From positions 1-41,635 of the forward strand of contig JAUXSK010000007.1 in the NCBI GenBank assembly GCA_030679995.1: a DNA stretch of 41,635 nt, given 5' to 3'. The DNA comes from Candidatus Moraniibacteriota bacterium (GTDB taxonomy: Bacteria; Patescibacteriota; Minisyncoccia; Moranbacterales; UBA2206). The notes under the pieces were generated by a model. That model worked only from the letters and a program-made list of their open reading frames with translations. It searched no databases and had not been told where the DNA came from. This document shows, piece after piece, positions 31,899 to 39,377 of the stretch; positions within the stretch are counted from its first letter, which is position 1; each line of letters opens with the position of its first letter. Both the position numbers and the translations under genes were made by a program.

Positions 31899-32960
31899 AT
31901 GAATCCTCTCATCGAAGAAATAAAAAAGGAATATGCCGAAATATCAGCCCAGCTCAATTCGCCTGAGCTGTTTTCCGATATGGCTAAAATGGCCCAACTC
32001 GGCAAAAGACAGGCGGAACTTTCCGATACCATCTCCAAAATCGAAACCTTGGAAAAAATAGCGGCGACAATGAAAGATAATGCGGAAATCATCAATACCG
32101 ACGAAGATGCTGAGATGAAACAGATGGCAATGGACGAAAACATACGGCTCGCTGAAGAAAAGGAAAAATTAGAGAAAGAACTGGAGTTGATACTTATTCC
32201 CAAGGATCCGAATGACAATAAAAATATCATCGTGGAAATCCGTGCCGGAGCCGGTGGAGACGAATCCGCCTTGTTTTCAGCCGAACTCTTCCGGATGTAT
32301 GCCCGTTTCGCCGAAAAGCACGGTTGGCGGATCGTTCTGCTCAACTCCAATGTCACCGGTGTCGGCGGATATAAAGAAGTTACCTTTGAAATAAACGGAC
32401 TGGGAGCCTATGGCAAGATGAAGTTCGAATCCGGCGTGCACCGAGTACAAAGGATTCCGGAAACCGAAAAGAACGGCCGGGTGCACACTTCCACCTCGAC
32501 CGTGGCCGTTTTACCGGAAGCCGAAGAAATGGATTTCAAGCTGGATGATAACAATATCCGCGTGGACACTTTTTGTTCTTCCGGACCAGGCGGACAGTCC
32601 GTCAACACCACCAAGAGCGCCGTGCGGTTGACCCACATCCCGACCGGCCTTATCGTTTCCTGCCAAGACGAGAAATCGCAAATTAAAAACAAGGAGAAAG
32701 CTATGAAAGTCTTGCGCTCCCGTCTAAAACAGATTGAGGAAGACCGCCGAAGCAAGGAATTAGGCGACGCCAGAAGAAGCCAGATCGGCACCGGCGACCG
32801 CAGTGAAAAAATCCGGACCTACAATTTTCCGCAAGACCGCATCACCGACCACCGCATCAAACAGAATTGGAGCAATATCCACGGCATCTTGGAAGGCGGC
32901 CTCGATGACATCATCAACGCGCTGATCGAAGAAGACGTCAAACTTAAAATGCAAAAATAA
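31899..32960 (+). CDS. prfA: Peptide chain release factor 1
   Basis: Ends translation at UAA and UAG. 353 aa, normal length. N-terminal helical domain, [20 protein letters not shown] in domain 2, the anticodon-like tripeptide region [20 protein letters not shown] (RF1 type), and the peptidyl-hydrolysis motif GGQ in [20 protein letters not shown] at about 231-233. The Gln of GGQ is methylated by PrmC, encoded about 2 kb downstream. TGA stops are used by other genes in the window, so RF2 should exist elsewhere. Confidence 0.97.
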   Translation: MNPLIEEIKKEYAEISAQLNSPELFSDMAKMAQLGKRQAELSDTISKIETLEKIAATMKDNAEIINTDEDAEMKQMAMDENIRLAEEKEKLEKELELILIPKDPNDNKNIIVEIRAGAGGDESALFSAELFRMYARFAEKHGWRIVLLNSNVTGVGGYKEVTFEINGLGAYGKMKFESGVHRVQRIPETEKNGRVHTSTSTVAVLPEAEEMDFKLDDNNIRVDTFCSSGPGGQSVNTTKSAVRLTHIPTGLIVSCQDEKSQIKNKEKAMKVLRSRLKQIEEDRRSKELGDARRSQIGTGDRSEKIRTYNFPQDRITDHRIKQNWSNIHGILEGGLDDIINALIEEDVKLKMQK

Positions 32961-32968
32961 TTTTCGAT

Positions 32969-32998
32969 AAAAAACTCCGGTTAACCGGAGTTTTTTGT
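32969..32998. terminator. Terminator after prfA
   Basis: The perfect dyad AAAACTCCGGTT/AACCGGAGTTTT with a T run on the plus strand and an A run on the other side also serves the convergent small gene. Confidence 0.9.
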
Positions 32999-33009
32999 TT
33001 TTCAATCTC

Positions 33010-33264
33010 TTATTTTTCCGTATCCACCGACGATTCCGGCGAATATTCCTCTATGGCATCCTCAAGCATCTTTTTAGCTTCCGGATTCGTAAGTTTGTCT
33101 AAAATATTTTTAGCCTCTTTGATATACACTTTTCTCGCGCTATTCCCTTGTTCATCCACCATATACGGATTATTGATGTGCCCGACCAAATTCATAACTA
33201 TCTCCATATCTGTCGCCTCTTCATTCCCTCTGCCAATAGCATTTAACCCTTCCATCTCCTTCAT
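33010..33264 (-). CDS. Small uncharacterised acidic protein
   Basis: An 84-aa helical, acidic protein (MEIVMNLVGHINNPYMVDEQ, KEAKNILDKLTNPEAKKMLE). No motif recognised and no membrane segment. A possible leader of about 165 bases with TATAAT at 33434-33439 on the minus strand lies upstream. It has its own place between prfA and the kinase-fold gene and is bounded by a terminator, which supports a real gene. Confidence 0.6.
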   Translation of the reverse strand: MKEMEGLNAIGRGNEEATDMEIVMNLVGHINNPYMVDEQGNSARKVYIKEAKNILDKLTNPEAKKMLEDAIEEYSPESSVDTEK

Positions 33265-33470
33265 ATTTTTTTACGCGCGATTCCGGATGGCCGCTGGCGC
33301 ATCTGAAGCCGCGCTTGTCTTATGTTAATTAAATCATACTTGAAGTGCCGAAAATTTCCCCTGACTGCTCATGCGGATACGAAGCCGGCTTGATATCTGC
33401 CAGTTTCAATAATATACTAGGGCCTTGCTTTTAATTATACCACACGAATCCGCCCAATGTCCTATCTGAT

Positions 33471-34505
33471 TCACATTTTTTCTAATTTGTCCGCGAAGTA
33501 TCCGAACAATTCTTGGAATATCCTCGTCAGATGTCCGACATATTTTTCACGGTCATCAGTATAATGTTGGTTCCGGATGTCGACCAAAAGCGCGCCGAGA
33601 CAGCGTTCCGCCATCGCCATATCGAACTTCCTTTCAAAATCCGTATCCTGCGCAATGCTGGGGATTTTTTTATACGCCTCAAACCAGCTTTGCAAATATC
33701 CTTTGATTTGCGCGGCAGTCATATTTTGGTCGCGCAAACTTTTCAAGCCATACCAAAGATGGAAAGTCATATCGTAGCATTCCGGCCGGTAGGACCAGAA
33801 CAGATTAGACATCAGGACATACTTGTTGCCAGGAAGCTTGAAAATATCTTCACTGGTAAGATGCCCGTGCATAAATTCCATCCCGATCGAAGGCAGATGG
33901 CGCCCAGCCAAAGAAAGAAACCTTCCTACATTTTCCACTCTGCCTTCGGTCAAATGTCCCTTGGCTTGCGCGATCCTAGCCCAATGCGAAACACGTTGCG
34001 CGGTAAAAACCAAACTGCTTCGTTCATTCGGTTCTTTCGAAAAGAACGGCTCACTCAAACATTTGGTCTTATATTCCTGGTAAAAAGCGCAGAAATCGTC
34101 CGTTTGCTTCCGATTGGCGAAAGGTGTCTGATAAATCCGGGGCGCATCGATATATTCCAAGAGCAGATAGCCATAGCCGGCCCGCTCATCCCATTTCGAA
34201 CCGCCGTAAAATTCCGGCAGTCTGATCGCGGAGCTTCCGTTCTGGCCATTGAACGCGCCAATCATCCTGATCTCATCAATCTCCGGCCGAAGTCCTTGGA
34301 TTTTCAACACTGCCGGTCCGTCCCGCCAAACGCCTTTATAAACCAGACTGGCCACCTTATCATCGTCATATATCTGGCCGCGGAAAATCTCCTTCTCCGG
34401 TTGGAAGCCCGTCTTGGCGATTATTTCCGCAAGCGCCCTCTTTCCTTGATCCGCGAAGTCAGCGTGCTTGAAATATTTTTCCACGATTTCATTGCCCATT
34501 TCCAC
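33471..34505 (-). CDS. Kinase-fold protein (APH-like), catalytic loop altered
   Basis: A 344-aa protein with the layout of aminoglycoside-phosphotransferase-like kinases: VLKIQGL with the ATP-binding Lys68, a hinge (GYLLLEYIDAP) and a catalytic-loop-like EFMHGHLTSEDIF at 211-223. The canonical HGD is HGH (Asp replaced by His215), and the DFG-like metal site reads VLMSNLFWSYRP, with Asn234. With both acidic catalytic residues replaced this may be a pseudokinase that binds a nucleotide or substrate, or a kinase using other residues. Separated from its neighbours by more than 100 bases on each side. Confidence 0.6.
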   Translation of the reverse strand: MEMGNEIVEKYFKHADFADQGKRALAEIIAKTGFQPEKEIFRGQIYDDDKVASLVYKGVWRDGPAVLKIQGLRPEIDEIRMIGAFNGQNGSSAIRLPEFYGGSKWDERAGYGYLLLEYIDAPRIYQTPFANRKQTDDFCAFYQEYKTKCLSEPFFSKEPNERSSLVFTAQRVSHWARIAQAKGHLTEGRVENVGRFLSLAGRHLPSIGMEFMHGHLTSEDIFKLPGNKYVLMSNLFWSYRPECYDMTFHLWYGLKSLRDQNMTAAQIKGYLQSWFEAYKKIPSIAQDTDFERKFDMAMAERCLGALLVDIRNQHYTDDREKYVGHLTRIFQELFGYFADKLEKM

Positions 34506-34624
34506 TAAATCAAAAGATGCTTCATAACCGGATTATATCACAACCCACCCTATGCTACGAATTGCGTTTTCAGCCGATAAAAAGCCAGATTCAAGCCCTT
34601 TTAAAGCAATCCAGATGCCGGTTA

Positions 34625-34653
34625 TTGACAAAAAGTCAGGGATGTGCTATACT
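34625..34653 (+). promoter_or_regulatory. Strong promoter of the small RNA at 34658
   Basis: Perfect TTGACA, 17-base spacer and TATACT. No start codon with a Shine-Dalgarno follows; instead the structured sequence and terminator described next. Confidence 0.88.
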
Positions 34654-34657
34654 CTTA

Positions 34658-34850
34658 TGTTGGGATGAGGTTTCGCGCTATGCCGGCGCGATACCATATC
34701 GGAGGGCATGTTAAGGAAAGCCTCGGCATTTCAAAGGCTATAAGGGGCATGCGTATTCCGTCCAGTTAAGAAGGAATTCCTCAGAATAACCCGACAACAA
34801 ATCCATCGCTGAAAAGATAGCATTCTTTTCATAAGCCGATGGATTTTTTA
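34658..34850 (+). ncRNA. Unassigned structured small RNA (about 190 nt)
   Basis: Between a consensus promoter and a strong terminator lies a sequence that folds well. A closing helix TGTTGGG/CCCGACA stacks on TGAGG/CCTCA. Inside are a hairpin TCGCGC/GCGCGA, a nested helix GCATG...CATGC containing AGCCT/AGGCT, and a hairpin ATTCC/GGAAT. The terminator is ATCCATCG/CGATGGAT with inner GAAAAGA/TCTTTTC and then TTTTTTA. I see no SRP, RNase P, tmRNA or 6S signature with certainty. It precedes prmC by 118 bases, and prmC has its own promoter-like boxes, so it is probably a free RNA; an attenuating leader is the alternative. Confidence 0.72.
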
Positions 34851-34905
34851 TTTTTATTGAAAAATTTTGGGCACTGGCATTTTGGATGGTCGTGCGGATT
34901 CCAAT

Positions 34906-34934
34906 TGTGCCTTGGCTAAGCTTGTGCTAGATTT
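34906..34934 (+). promoter_or_regulatory. Possible promoter of prmC
   Basis: TTGTGC, a 17-base spacer and TAGATT, about 35 bases before the prmC ATG. Weaker than the small-RNA promoter. Confidence 0.45.
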
Positions 34935-34967
34935 ATTTTATCCGCAAATTATTAATATTCGAATCCT

Positions 34968-35852
34968 ATGCGAACCATCACCGATATCCGGAAGGAATAT
35001 TTTAAAAAACTTGATTATCTTGATCTGGAGTTGATCATCGCGCACGCGCTCAAAAAATCGCGGGAATTCGTCGTGTCGCACCTGGAATACGAGCTCTCAG
35101 AAGCCCGCTTGGCTGCAATCCAATCATTCGTCGTCAGACGCGCCAAGCACGAGCCCTTGGCCTATATCTTGGGCCACAAGGAATTCTACGGCTTCGATTT
35201 TAAAGTCACGCCCAACACTCTCATCCCCCGCCCTGAAACCGAATCGTTAGTCGAAGATGTCTTGCGACATTTGCAAGCCGCGGACCGCGGACAGAAAACC
35301 GTCATCGACATCGGCACCGGCTCAGGCAATATAATCATTTCTCTTGCGAGAATTTTAAGTGATTCCAAATTCCAAATTCCAAATTCCAAATTCTACGGCA
35401 TCGACATTTCCAAGGAAGCTTTGCGGATCGCCAAACACAATGCCAAATCCAATGGCGTTTCAGAAAAAATAAAATTCCTGCACGGAAACTTGCTCGAACC
35501 GATGTTTGAAATCCATTCCGCATTCCGCATTCCGCATTCCATCATTATTACCGCCAACCTCCCTTATCTCTCACGGGAAATTTACGATGCCACACTGCCA
35601 AACGTAAAAAAATATGAACCTAAGTCGGCCCTATACAGTCCGGATGAAGGACTCGCGCATTATGAAGCATTATTCAAACAGCTGGAAAAAACGATTGCGA
35701 ATTATGGACCGCAAATTGAAATTTTTCTGGAAATCAGCCCGGAACAGAAAACCAAGCTCCCAAAGCTGATAAAAAAACATCTGCCTGACGCCCGTGTCGA
35801 ATTCCGGAAAGACTTAGCTGGGAAATGGCGTGTGTGCCATATAGCGCTTTAA
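34968..35852 (+). CDS. prmC: Release factor glutamine methyltransferase (PrmC/HemK)
   Basis: Methylates the GGQ glutamine of release factors. 294 aa. The N-terminal helical domain ends at YILGHKEFYGFDFKVTPNTL IPRPETE, followed by the SAM site VIDIGTGSGNIIISLA and the substrate-binding signature, here ANLPYLS in place of the usual NPPY. Two tandem 7-bp arrays lie inside the gene (35362-35393 and 35514-35541), translated as SKFQIPNSKF and HSAFRIPHS; both sit where the family has loops between strands. The gene remains in frame. The leader is short and a terminator follows. Works with the RF1 encoded upstream. Confidence 0.93.
   Translation: MRTITDIRKEYFKKLDYLDLELIIAHALKKSREFVVSHLEYELSEARLAAIQSFVVRRAKHEPLAYILGHKEFYGFDFKVTPNTLIPRPETESLVEDVLRHLQAADRGQKTVIDIGTGSGNIIISLARILSDSKFQIPNSKFYGIDISKEALRIAKHNAKSNGVSEKIKFLHGNLLEPMFEIHSAFRIPHSIIITANLPYLSREIYDATLPNVKKYEPKSALYSPDEGLAHYEALFKQLEKTIANYGPQIEIFLEISPEQKTKLPKLIKKHLPDARVEFRKDLAGKWRVCHIAL
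35362..35393. repeat. Tandem heptamer array ATTCCAA in prmC
   Basis: Four and a half copies of ATTCCAA in the coding sequence between the SAM-binding motif and the next strand. It is not a multiple of three per unit, so three units encode seven residues. Confidence 0.88.
35514..35541. repeat. Tandem heptamer array CATTCCG in prmC
   Basis: Four copies of CATTCC(G/A) about 120 bases after the first array, also in frame in the gene. The core ATTCC is common to both arrays. Confidence 0.88.
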
Positions 35853-35858
35853 TTTCCA

Positions 35859-35896
35859 CATATCAAAAACCCGCGTGTTAGCGGGTTTTTGATATG
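35859..35896. terminator. Terminator after prmC
   Basis: CATATCAAAAACCCGC and GCGGGTTTTTGATATG pair around GTGTTA; bidirectional, serving also the minus-strand mini-histone gene. Confidence 0.88.
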
Positions 35897-35972
35897 CAAC
35901 CTTATCTTATAATTCCCTAAATGAATTTATTTACGGACTTATTCAAAAGTTGACAAGTTATGTGGAAAAAGA

Positions 35973-36092
35973 CTATTTCTTTTTCTTAGCTGCTGCTTTC
36001 TTTTTTGGAGCTGCTTTTTTCACAGTCTTCTTTACTGCTTTTTTCACAGCCTTCTTTACTGCTTTTTTAGCTACTTTTTTCTTTGCTGCCAT
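35973..36092 (-). CDS. Lys/Ala-rich mini-histone (histone H1-like)
   Basis: A 39-aa protein below the ORF-track size limit. After MAAKKKVAKKAV it is made only of Lys, Ala, Val plus one Thr and one Pro (KKAVKKAVKKTVKKAAPKKK AAAKKKK). This composition matches the C-terminal domain of histone H1-like bacterial proteins that bind DNA without sequence preference. A strong Shine-Dalgarno (AGGAAGGTG) lies 7 bases before the ATG. Its 5' leader (AAAATAGAAAGGAAGGTGA) is almost identical to that of the LysM-like gene at 36743, transcribed the other way. Confidence 0.82.
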   Translation of the reverse strand: MAAKKKVAKKAVKKAVKKAVKKTVKKAAPKKKAAAKKKK

Positions 36093-36590
36093 TTTGTTTC
36101 ACCTTCCTTTCTATTTTAATTTTCCCGCTTAGCGGGATCAGCCTCGCGCTGATATTTAATTTATTTTTGTTTCGACCTTTTTGTAAGAAACATTTTTAAA
36201 AAATAAAAATATTTCTTAACTGAGTAAATTATAGAACATATAATTTATTTTGCAATAGCAAAAAGTTATCCACAGATAAAATTTTTACAAAAATAAATCA
36301 TATCTGCTTATACTACAAAATTATACCGCGAATATTTCTTGCGATACCAAAAAAATCCTGACCGTAAACTTAAACTTCTCATCGCTTCGCCAGTTAAAAA
36401 AATCATTCCGCTGAAAATAATTTCAAATTCGATTTGGGAAATATTATTATTGGAAATTATTCTGAAAACGTCGATTTAAAAAACATATATCATCCCTTTG
36501 TTTCCAACCGGGTCCATTCAAAATCGCCATAACCGCAAAAAAAGCTTCCGTTATCTCGATATTAAGCCCTAAATGGCATTTTTTGTCTAG
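36093..36590. other. AT-rich intergenic region with a DnaA-box-like site
   Basis: No gene. From the left: two small hairpins (CCCGC/GCGGG and ATCAGC/GCGCTGAT), a strongly AT-rich stretch, one perfect TTATCCACA at 36266-36274, and further AT-rich sequence. The minus-strand promoter of the mini-histone should lie here but no clear boxes were found. A single DnaA box is not evidence of an origin. Confidence 0.5.
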
Positions 36591-36618
36591 TTGACGCCCC
36601 CGCCAGCTTTGCTAGAAT
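36591..36618 (+). promoter_or_regulatory. Promoter of the LysM-like membrane protein gene
   Basis: TTGACG, a 16-base spacer and TAGAAT. The leader that follows (about 120 bases) contains the palindrome GCCCGCCTAAGGCGGAC (36671-36687). Confidence 0.65.
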
Positions 36619-36742
36619 TTAAAGACAGACTAGGATTTGGTCGGAATGCTCCAGCTTATGGAGTAAAACGCCCGCCTAAGGCGGACAAGCTTCAACGTAA
36701 GCCCTTTAATAATTAAAAATAGAAAGGAAGGTGATAAAACAT

Positions 36743-37318
36743 ATGGAGGATGAAATCAAAACCGAAGATGAAACAAGCCAAGAGACGACCGGACAATGGT
36801 TGCAAGACAATTTGCGTGTCATTATCAGCATCCTGATCGTAGTCGCTATCGCTGGCGGAATTTATTCTTATTCAAAAAGAACCGAAGCTCCGACAGCCGA
36901 CAAGCAAGAAACCACCCAGGAAGAAGCGACGCAAGAAAATACGACAACTAATATCGACAGTATCACTGAAAACGCTACGACGGAAAAAAAGACTGCGCCT
37001 GCCGCATCCAGCCAGGAGACGGAAAACACTTTTATCGAAACCGCTGGCAAGGGAGACAGTTTGACCGTCTTAGCCCGCAGGGCGCTTGCGAACCATCTTG
37101 AAAAAAATCCTGACTCAGCCCTGACACCTGAACATAAAATTTACATCGAAGACTATCTGAGAAAAAATGTTTCCCACAAAGGAGGCATCTATGTCGGAAC
37201 TTCAGTGGAATTTTCCAAGAGCCTGATCCAGGATGCGATTGTAAAATCGAAGAACTTAAATGAAAAACAGCTTCAGAACCTGCACAAATACGCCGTTCGG
37301 GTTCCGTCACTGTCATAA
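36743..37318 (+). CDS. Membrane-anchored protein with LysM-like region
   Basis: About 191 aa from the ATG at 36743 (the track starts at a GTG four codons earlier). A cytosolic acidic N terminus is followed by one membrane helix (LRVIISILIVVAIAGGIYSY, about 25-45), a Thr/Gln/Glu-rich linker (residues 50-100) and a C-terminal domain beginning FIETAGKGDSLTVLARRALA, which resembles the GDTLxxIA core of LysM peptidoglycan-binding modules. The tail has a helix-rich NLNEKQLQNLHKYAVRVPSL. AAGGTG lies 9 bases before the start; the leader matches that of the mini-histone. Probably a cell-wall-binding protein outside the membrane. Confidence 0.75.
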   Translation: MEDEIKTEDETSQETTGQWLQDNLRVIISILIVVAIAGGIYSYSKRTEAPTADKQETTQEEATQENTTTNIDSITENATTEKKTAPAASSQETENTFIETAGKGDSLTVLARRALANHLEKNPDSALTPEHKIYIEDYLRKNVSHKGGIYVGTSVEFSKSLIQDAIVKSKNLNEKQLQNLHKYAVRVPSLS

Positions 37319-37389
37319 TTTTTCCAAGAGATAGATTAAAAAATTCTACTGTTCCTTTATCAAGCCAAGTATAATATTACTTTCTGATA

Positions 37390-37429
37390 GCAAAACCCCC
37401 CGATTGATTTCGGGGGGTTTTGCATTTTT
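37390..37429. terminator. Terminator between LysM-like and DUF192 genes
   Basis: GCAAAACCCCCCGA and TCGGGGGGTTTTGC pair perfectly with T runs outside; bidirectional between convergent genes. Confidence 0.92.
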
Positions 37430-37442
37430 AAAAGCAATCGAT

Positions 37443-37910
37443 TTAAAAATGGATTTCATCGCCGATCTTCAAGCCGATCTCGTCGCTCACTCCCGCATTG
37501 AATTCCAAAACCTTATCAATCGGAGCATCCGGCCTTACCACCTCGCGTTCCCCTTCCACAAAAGGCACGTTTTTTTCGATAGACTTCACCGATGCGCCGG
37601 ATATCCAAACTATATCAAGATTGAATTTCATATCCTTCATCCAAAAAGAATACCGGGCTGGTTCAGGAAAAATAAATAGCATCGCGCAACTATGGCACAT
37701 TTCTTCGCGCCCGGACAAACCCAGCATTCTTTTCTCCGCGCTCGACACCGCCTCGGCCATAAAAACATCGTCCGCAATCCGTATTTCCATTACCGGATTG
37801 CCAAAAGCGGATACGGCATATTCCGGCCTGTTTTTTCCAGGATACATCCAAAAAATCGCTGAGCCTGCCGCCAATATTAGCACGCTGGTTGGTATCATTA
37901 TTTTTTTCAT
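37443..37910 (-). CDS. DUF192-family membrane-anchored protein
   Basis: A 155-aa protein with a signal anchor (IMIPTSVLILAAGSAIFWMY) and a DUF192 domain: AEKRMLGLSGREEMCHSCAM LFIFPEP, then SFWMKDMKFNLDIVWISGAS and EFNAGVSDEIGLKIGDEIHF. The family is a small beta fold found in archaea and bacteria with no known reaction; the strictly conserved FWMKxMxxxLD motif is intact. It lies 4 bases downstream of the WecA-like gene, so they are in one operon. Confidence 0.88.
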   Translation of the reverse strand: MKKIMIPTSVLILAAGSAIFWMYPGKNRPEYAVSAFGNPVMEIRIADDVFMAEAVSSAEKRMLGLSGREEMCHSCAMLFIFPEPARYSFWMKDMKFNLDIVWISGASVKSIEKNVPFVEGEREVVRPDAPIDKVLEFNAGVSDEIGLKIGDEIHF

Positions 37911-37914
37911 CTGC

Positions 37915-38937
37915 CTATCCCCTGCGGGCCAATTTCTTGTTTATTAAAATTATGGCGGACGCTATGATAATAAATGTGACCGCCAAAGTTATGCTTTTGC
38001 CGATAGCGCGCGTATTGAGAGCCACGATCGCGATTAACGCGGTCACACCGTAAAAATGCAGGGCGATTTTTCGTTGGGACCAGCCCAGCTCCAACAATTT
38101 ATGATGCAGATGGTTCTTATCCGCCATAAAAACCGACTTTTTATTGCGGATCCGCTCGCCTATCACCCAGACAAAATCGATAATCGGCAATGATAAGACT
38201 AGAATCGCGGTAGCGATCTTGGTTCCGGAAAAAATAGCCAATGCCGCCAAGGCGAATCCCATAAACATCGAGCCGGATGTTCCGGCAAGCACGAAAGACG
38301 GATGGAAATTGAAAAATACGAAGCCGAGAATCACTCCCGACAGGATTACCGCCAATATGGCGACTGGCGGCTGATTGACTTCCGGCTGCAAGCTCAAAAT
38401 AAATATCGTAATCGCGCAAATAAAAGAAACACCCCCGGAAAGACCGTCGATGCCATCTAGCCAATTCATTGAATTGATCATCACTACGATCCAAAGCACG
38501 ACCAGGAAGATAGAAAAAATGATGCCGACAGATCCAACATTAAAATTCAAGACGCTTCCAGTCAACGGATTAACGATATTATATATCCGCAAACCGAGTA
38601 TGAACACCAGGATAGCGACGGCTACCTGGTAGAAAAGCTGGGTTTTCCAAAAAACCTCGCGCAGATCGTCCCAAACCCCTACCGCCAAAATGACCAGTGA
38701 CGCGGCCATCACTCCATATAATTGCGTCGTGATAAAAAGATCCTGGTTGGACCAGATGGCCAGATTGAACGCGATTATCATCGCTATGCCGCCAATCCGA
38801 AAAACATCGCCTTGATGGATATGGCGGGAAGAACTACGCTCGGTCCAATTGATTTTTTTTGCAATAGATTTAAGAGCTAGCACAAGCAGTACCGTAATGA
38901 TGAAAGCGGTTGCGAATGGAAGCAAATATTTCAGCAT
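37915..38937 (-). CDS. Polyprenyl-phosphate sugar-1-phosphate transferase (MraY/WecA/TagO family)
   Basis: Starts glycan-lipid assembly by moving a sugar 1-phosphate from a UDP-sugar to a polyprenyl phosphate. 340 aa with about ten membrane helices. Cytosolic loops carry VFRIGGIAMIIAF, the Asp motif VWDDLREVFWKTQ, the MNSMNWLDGIDGLSGGVSF site and KNHLHHKLLELGWSQRK with the HxHH motif. The HxHH region and no peptidoglycan-specific signature favour the WecA/TagO branch over MraY. Followed by the DUF192 gene. Confidence 0.9.
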   Translation of the reverse strand: MLKYLLPFATAFIITVLLVLALKSIAKKINWTERSSSRHIHQGDVFRIGGIAMIIAFNLAIWSNQDLFITTQLYGVMAASLVILAVGVWDDLREVFWKTQLFYQVAVAILVFILGLRIYNIVNPLTGSVLNFNVGSVGIIFSIFLVVLWIVVMINSMNWLDGIDGLSGGVSFICAITIFILSLQPEVNQPPVAILAVILSGVILGFVFFNFHPSFVLAGTSGSMFMGFALAALAIFSGTKIATAILVLSLPIIDFVWVIGERIRNKKSVFMADKNHLHHKLLELGWSQRKIALHFYGVTALIAIVALNTRAIGKSITLAVTFIIIASAIILINKKLARRG

Positions 38938-38953
38938 CTCTTATTTCTGCGTA

Positions 38954-39373
38954 TTAATAATTAATCAGGATGATACTGGTAGACGCGACAACCAAACTCA
39001 ATTGGATCATCAAGACGGCTATTAATAAGATATAGCTGGCGATCCGCTCTTTTTGTCCATAAAAATAGATTGAAAGCGAAGAATTGATCAGGAACAGGAT
39101 GAATCCGATCAGCGGCAAGATATAAACCTGCCGGTAACCGCCCACCAAATCAACCCCGAAATAAACATTATAATGCAAGATGATGGGAAAGGCGACCGGC
39201 TGGATCCATATTTTCAAGATGGCCCAGTTGATAAGGTTAGTCGTTAAACTTAAAATTAAAAGCCAGATAGTTATATGGCTTTTAAAATATTCCTGGGCAA
39301 AAAAAGACTTGATTCCGGCTCGCGGGCCCTGGATTATCCAAGATCCGATATATTTTAATCTTATTTTCCCCAC
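38954..39373 (-). CDS. Small integral membrane protein
   Basis: About 139 aa with three membrane segments (HITIWLLILSLTTNLINWAI, VYILPLIGFILFLINSSLSI, YILLIAVLMIQLSLVVASTS). The track opens the frame 31 codons earlier inside rmuC; I use the GTG at 39373, just after the rmuC stop, giving GKIRLKYIGSW as the start. No Shine-Dalgarno. The rmuC-membrane protein-WecA-like-DUF192 order suggests one transcript. A function is not known; the type is often seen beside glycosyl-lipid genes. Confidence 0.65.
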   Translation of the reverse strand: MGKIRLKYIGSWIIQGPRAGIKSFFAQEYFKSHITIWLLILSLTTNLINWAILKIWIQPVAFPIILHYNVYFGVDLVGGYRQVYILPLIGFILFLINSSLSIYFYGQKERIASYILLIAVLMIQLSLVVASTSIILINY

Positions 39374-39377
39374 AATA

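Noticed and set aside
33513-34508. 331-aa plus-strand ORF across the kinase-fold gene
   Set aside because: It is the antisense shadow of a minus-strand gene with recognisable kinase motifs; its protein has no motif and no start signal.
36266-36274. TTATCCACA DnaA box in AT-rich DNA as a replication origin
   Set aside because: Only one box; no cluster, no dnaA or dnaN nearby and no clear change in gene direction.
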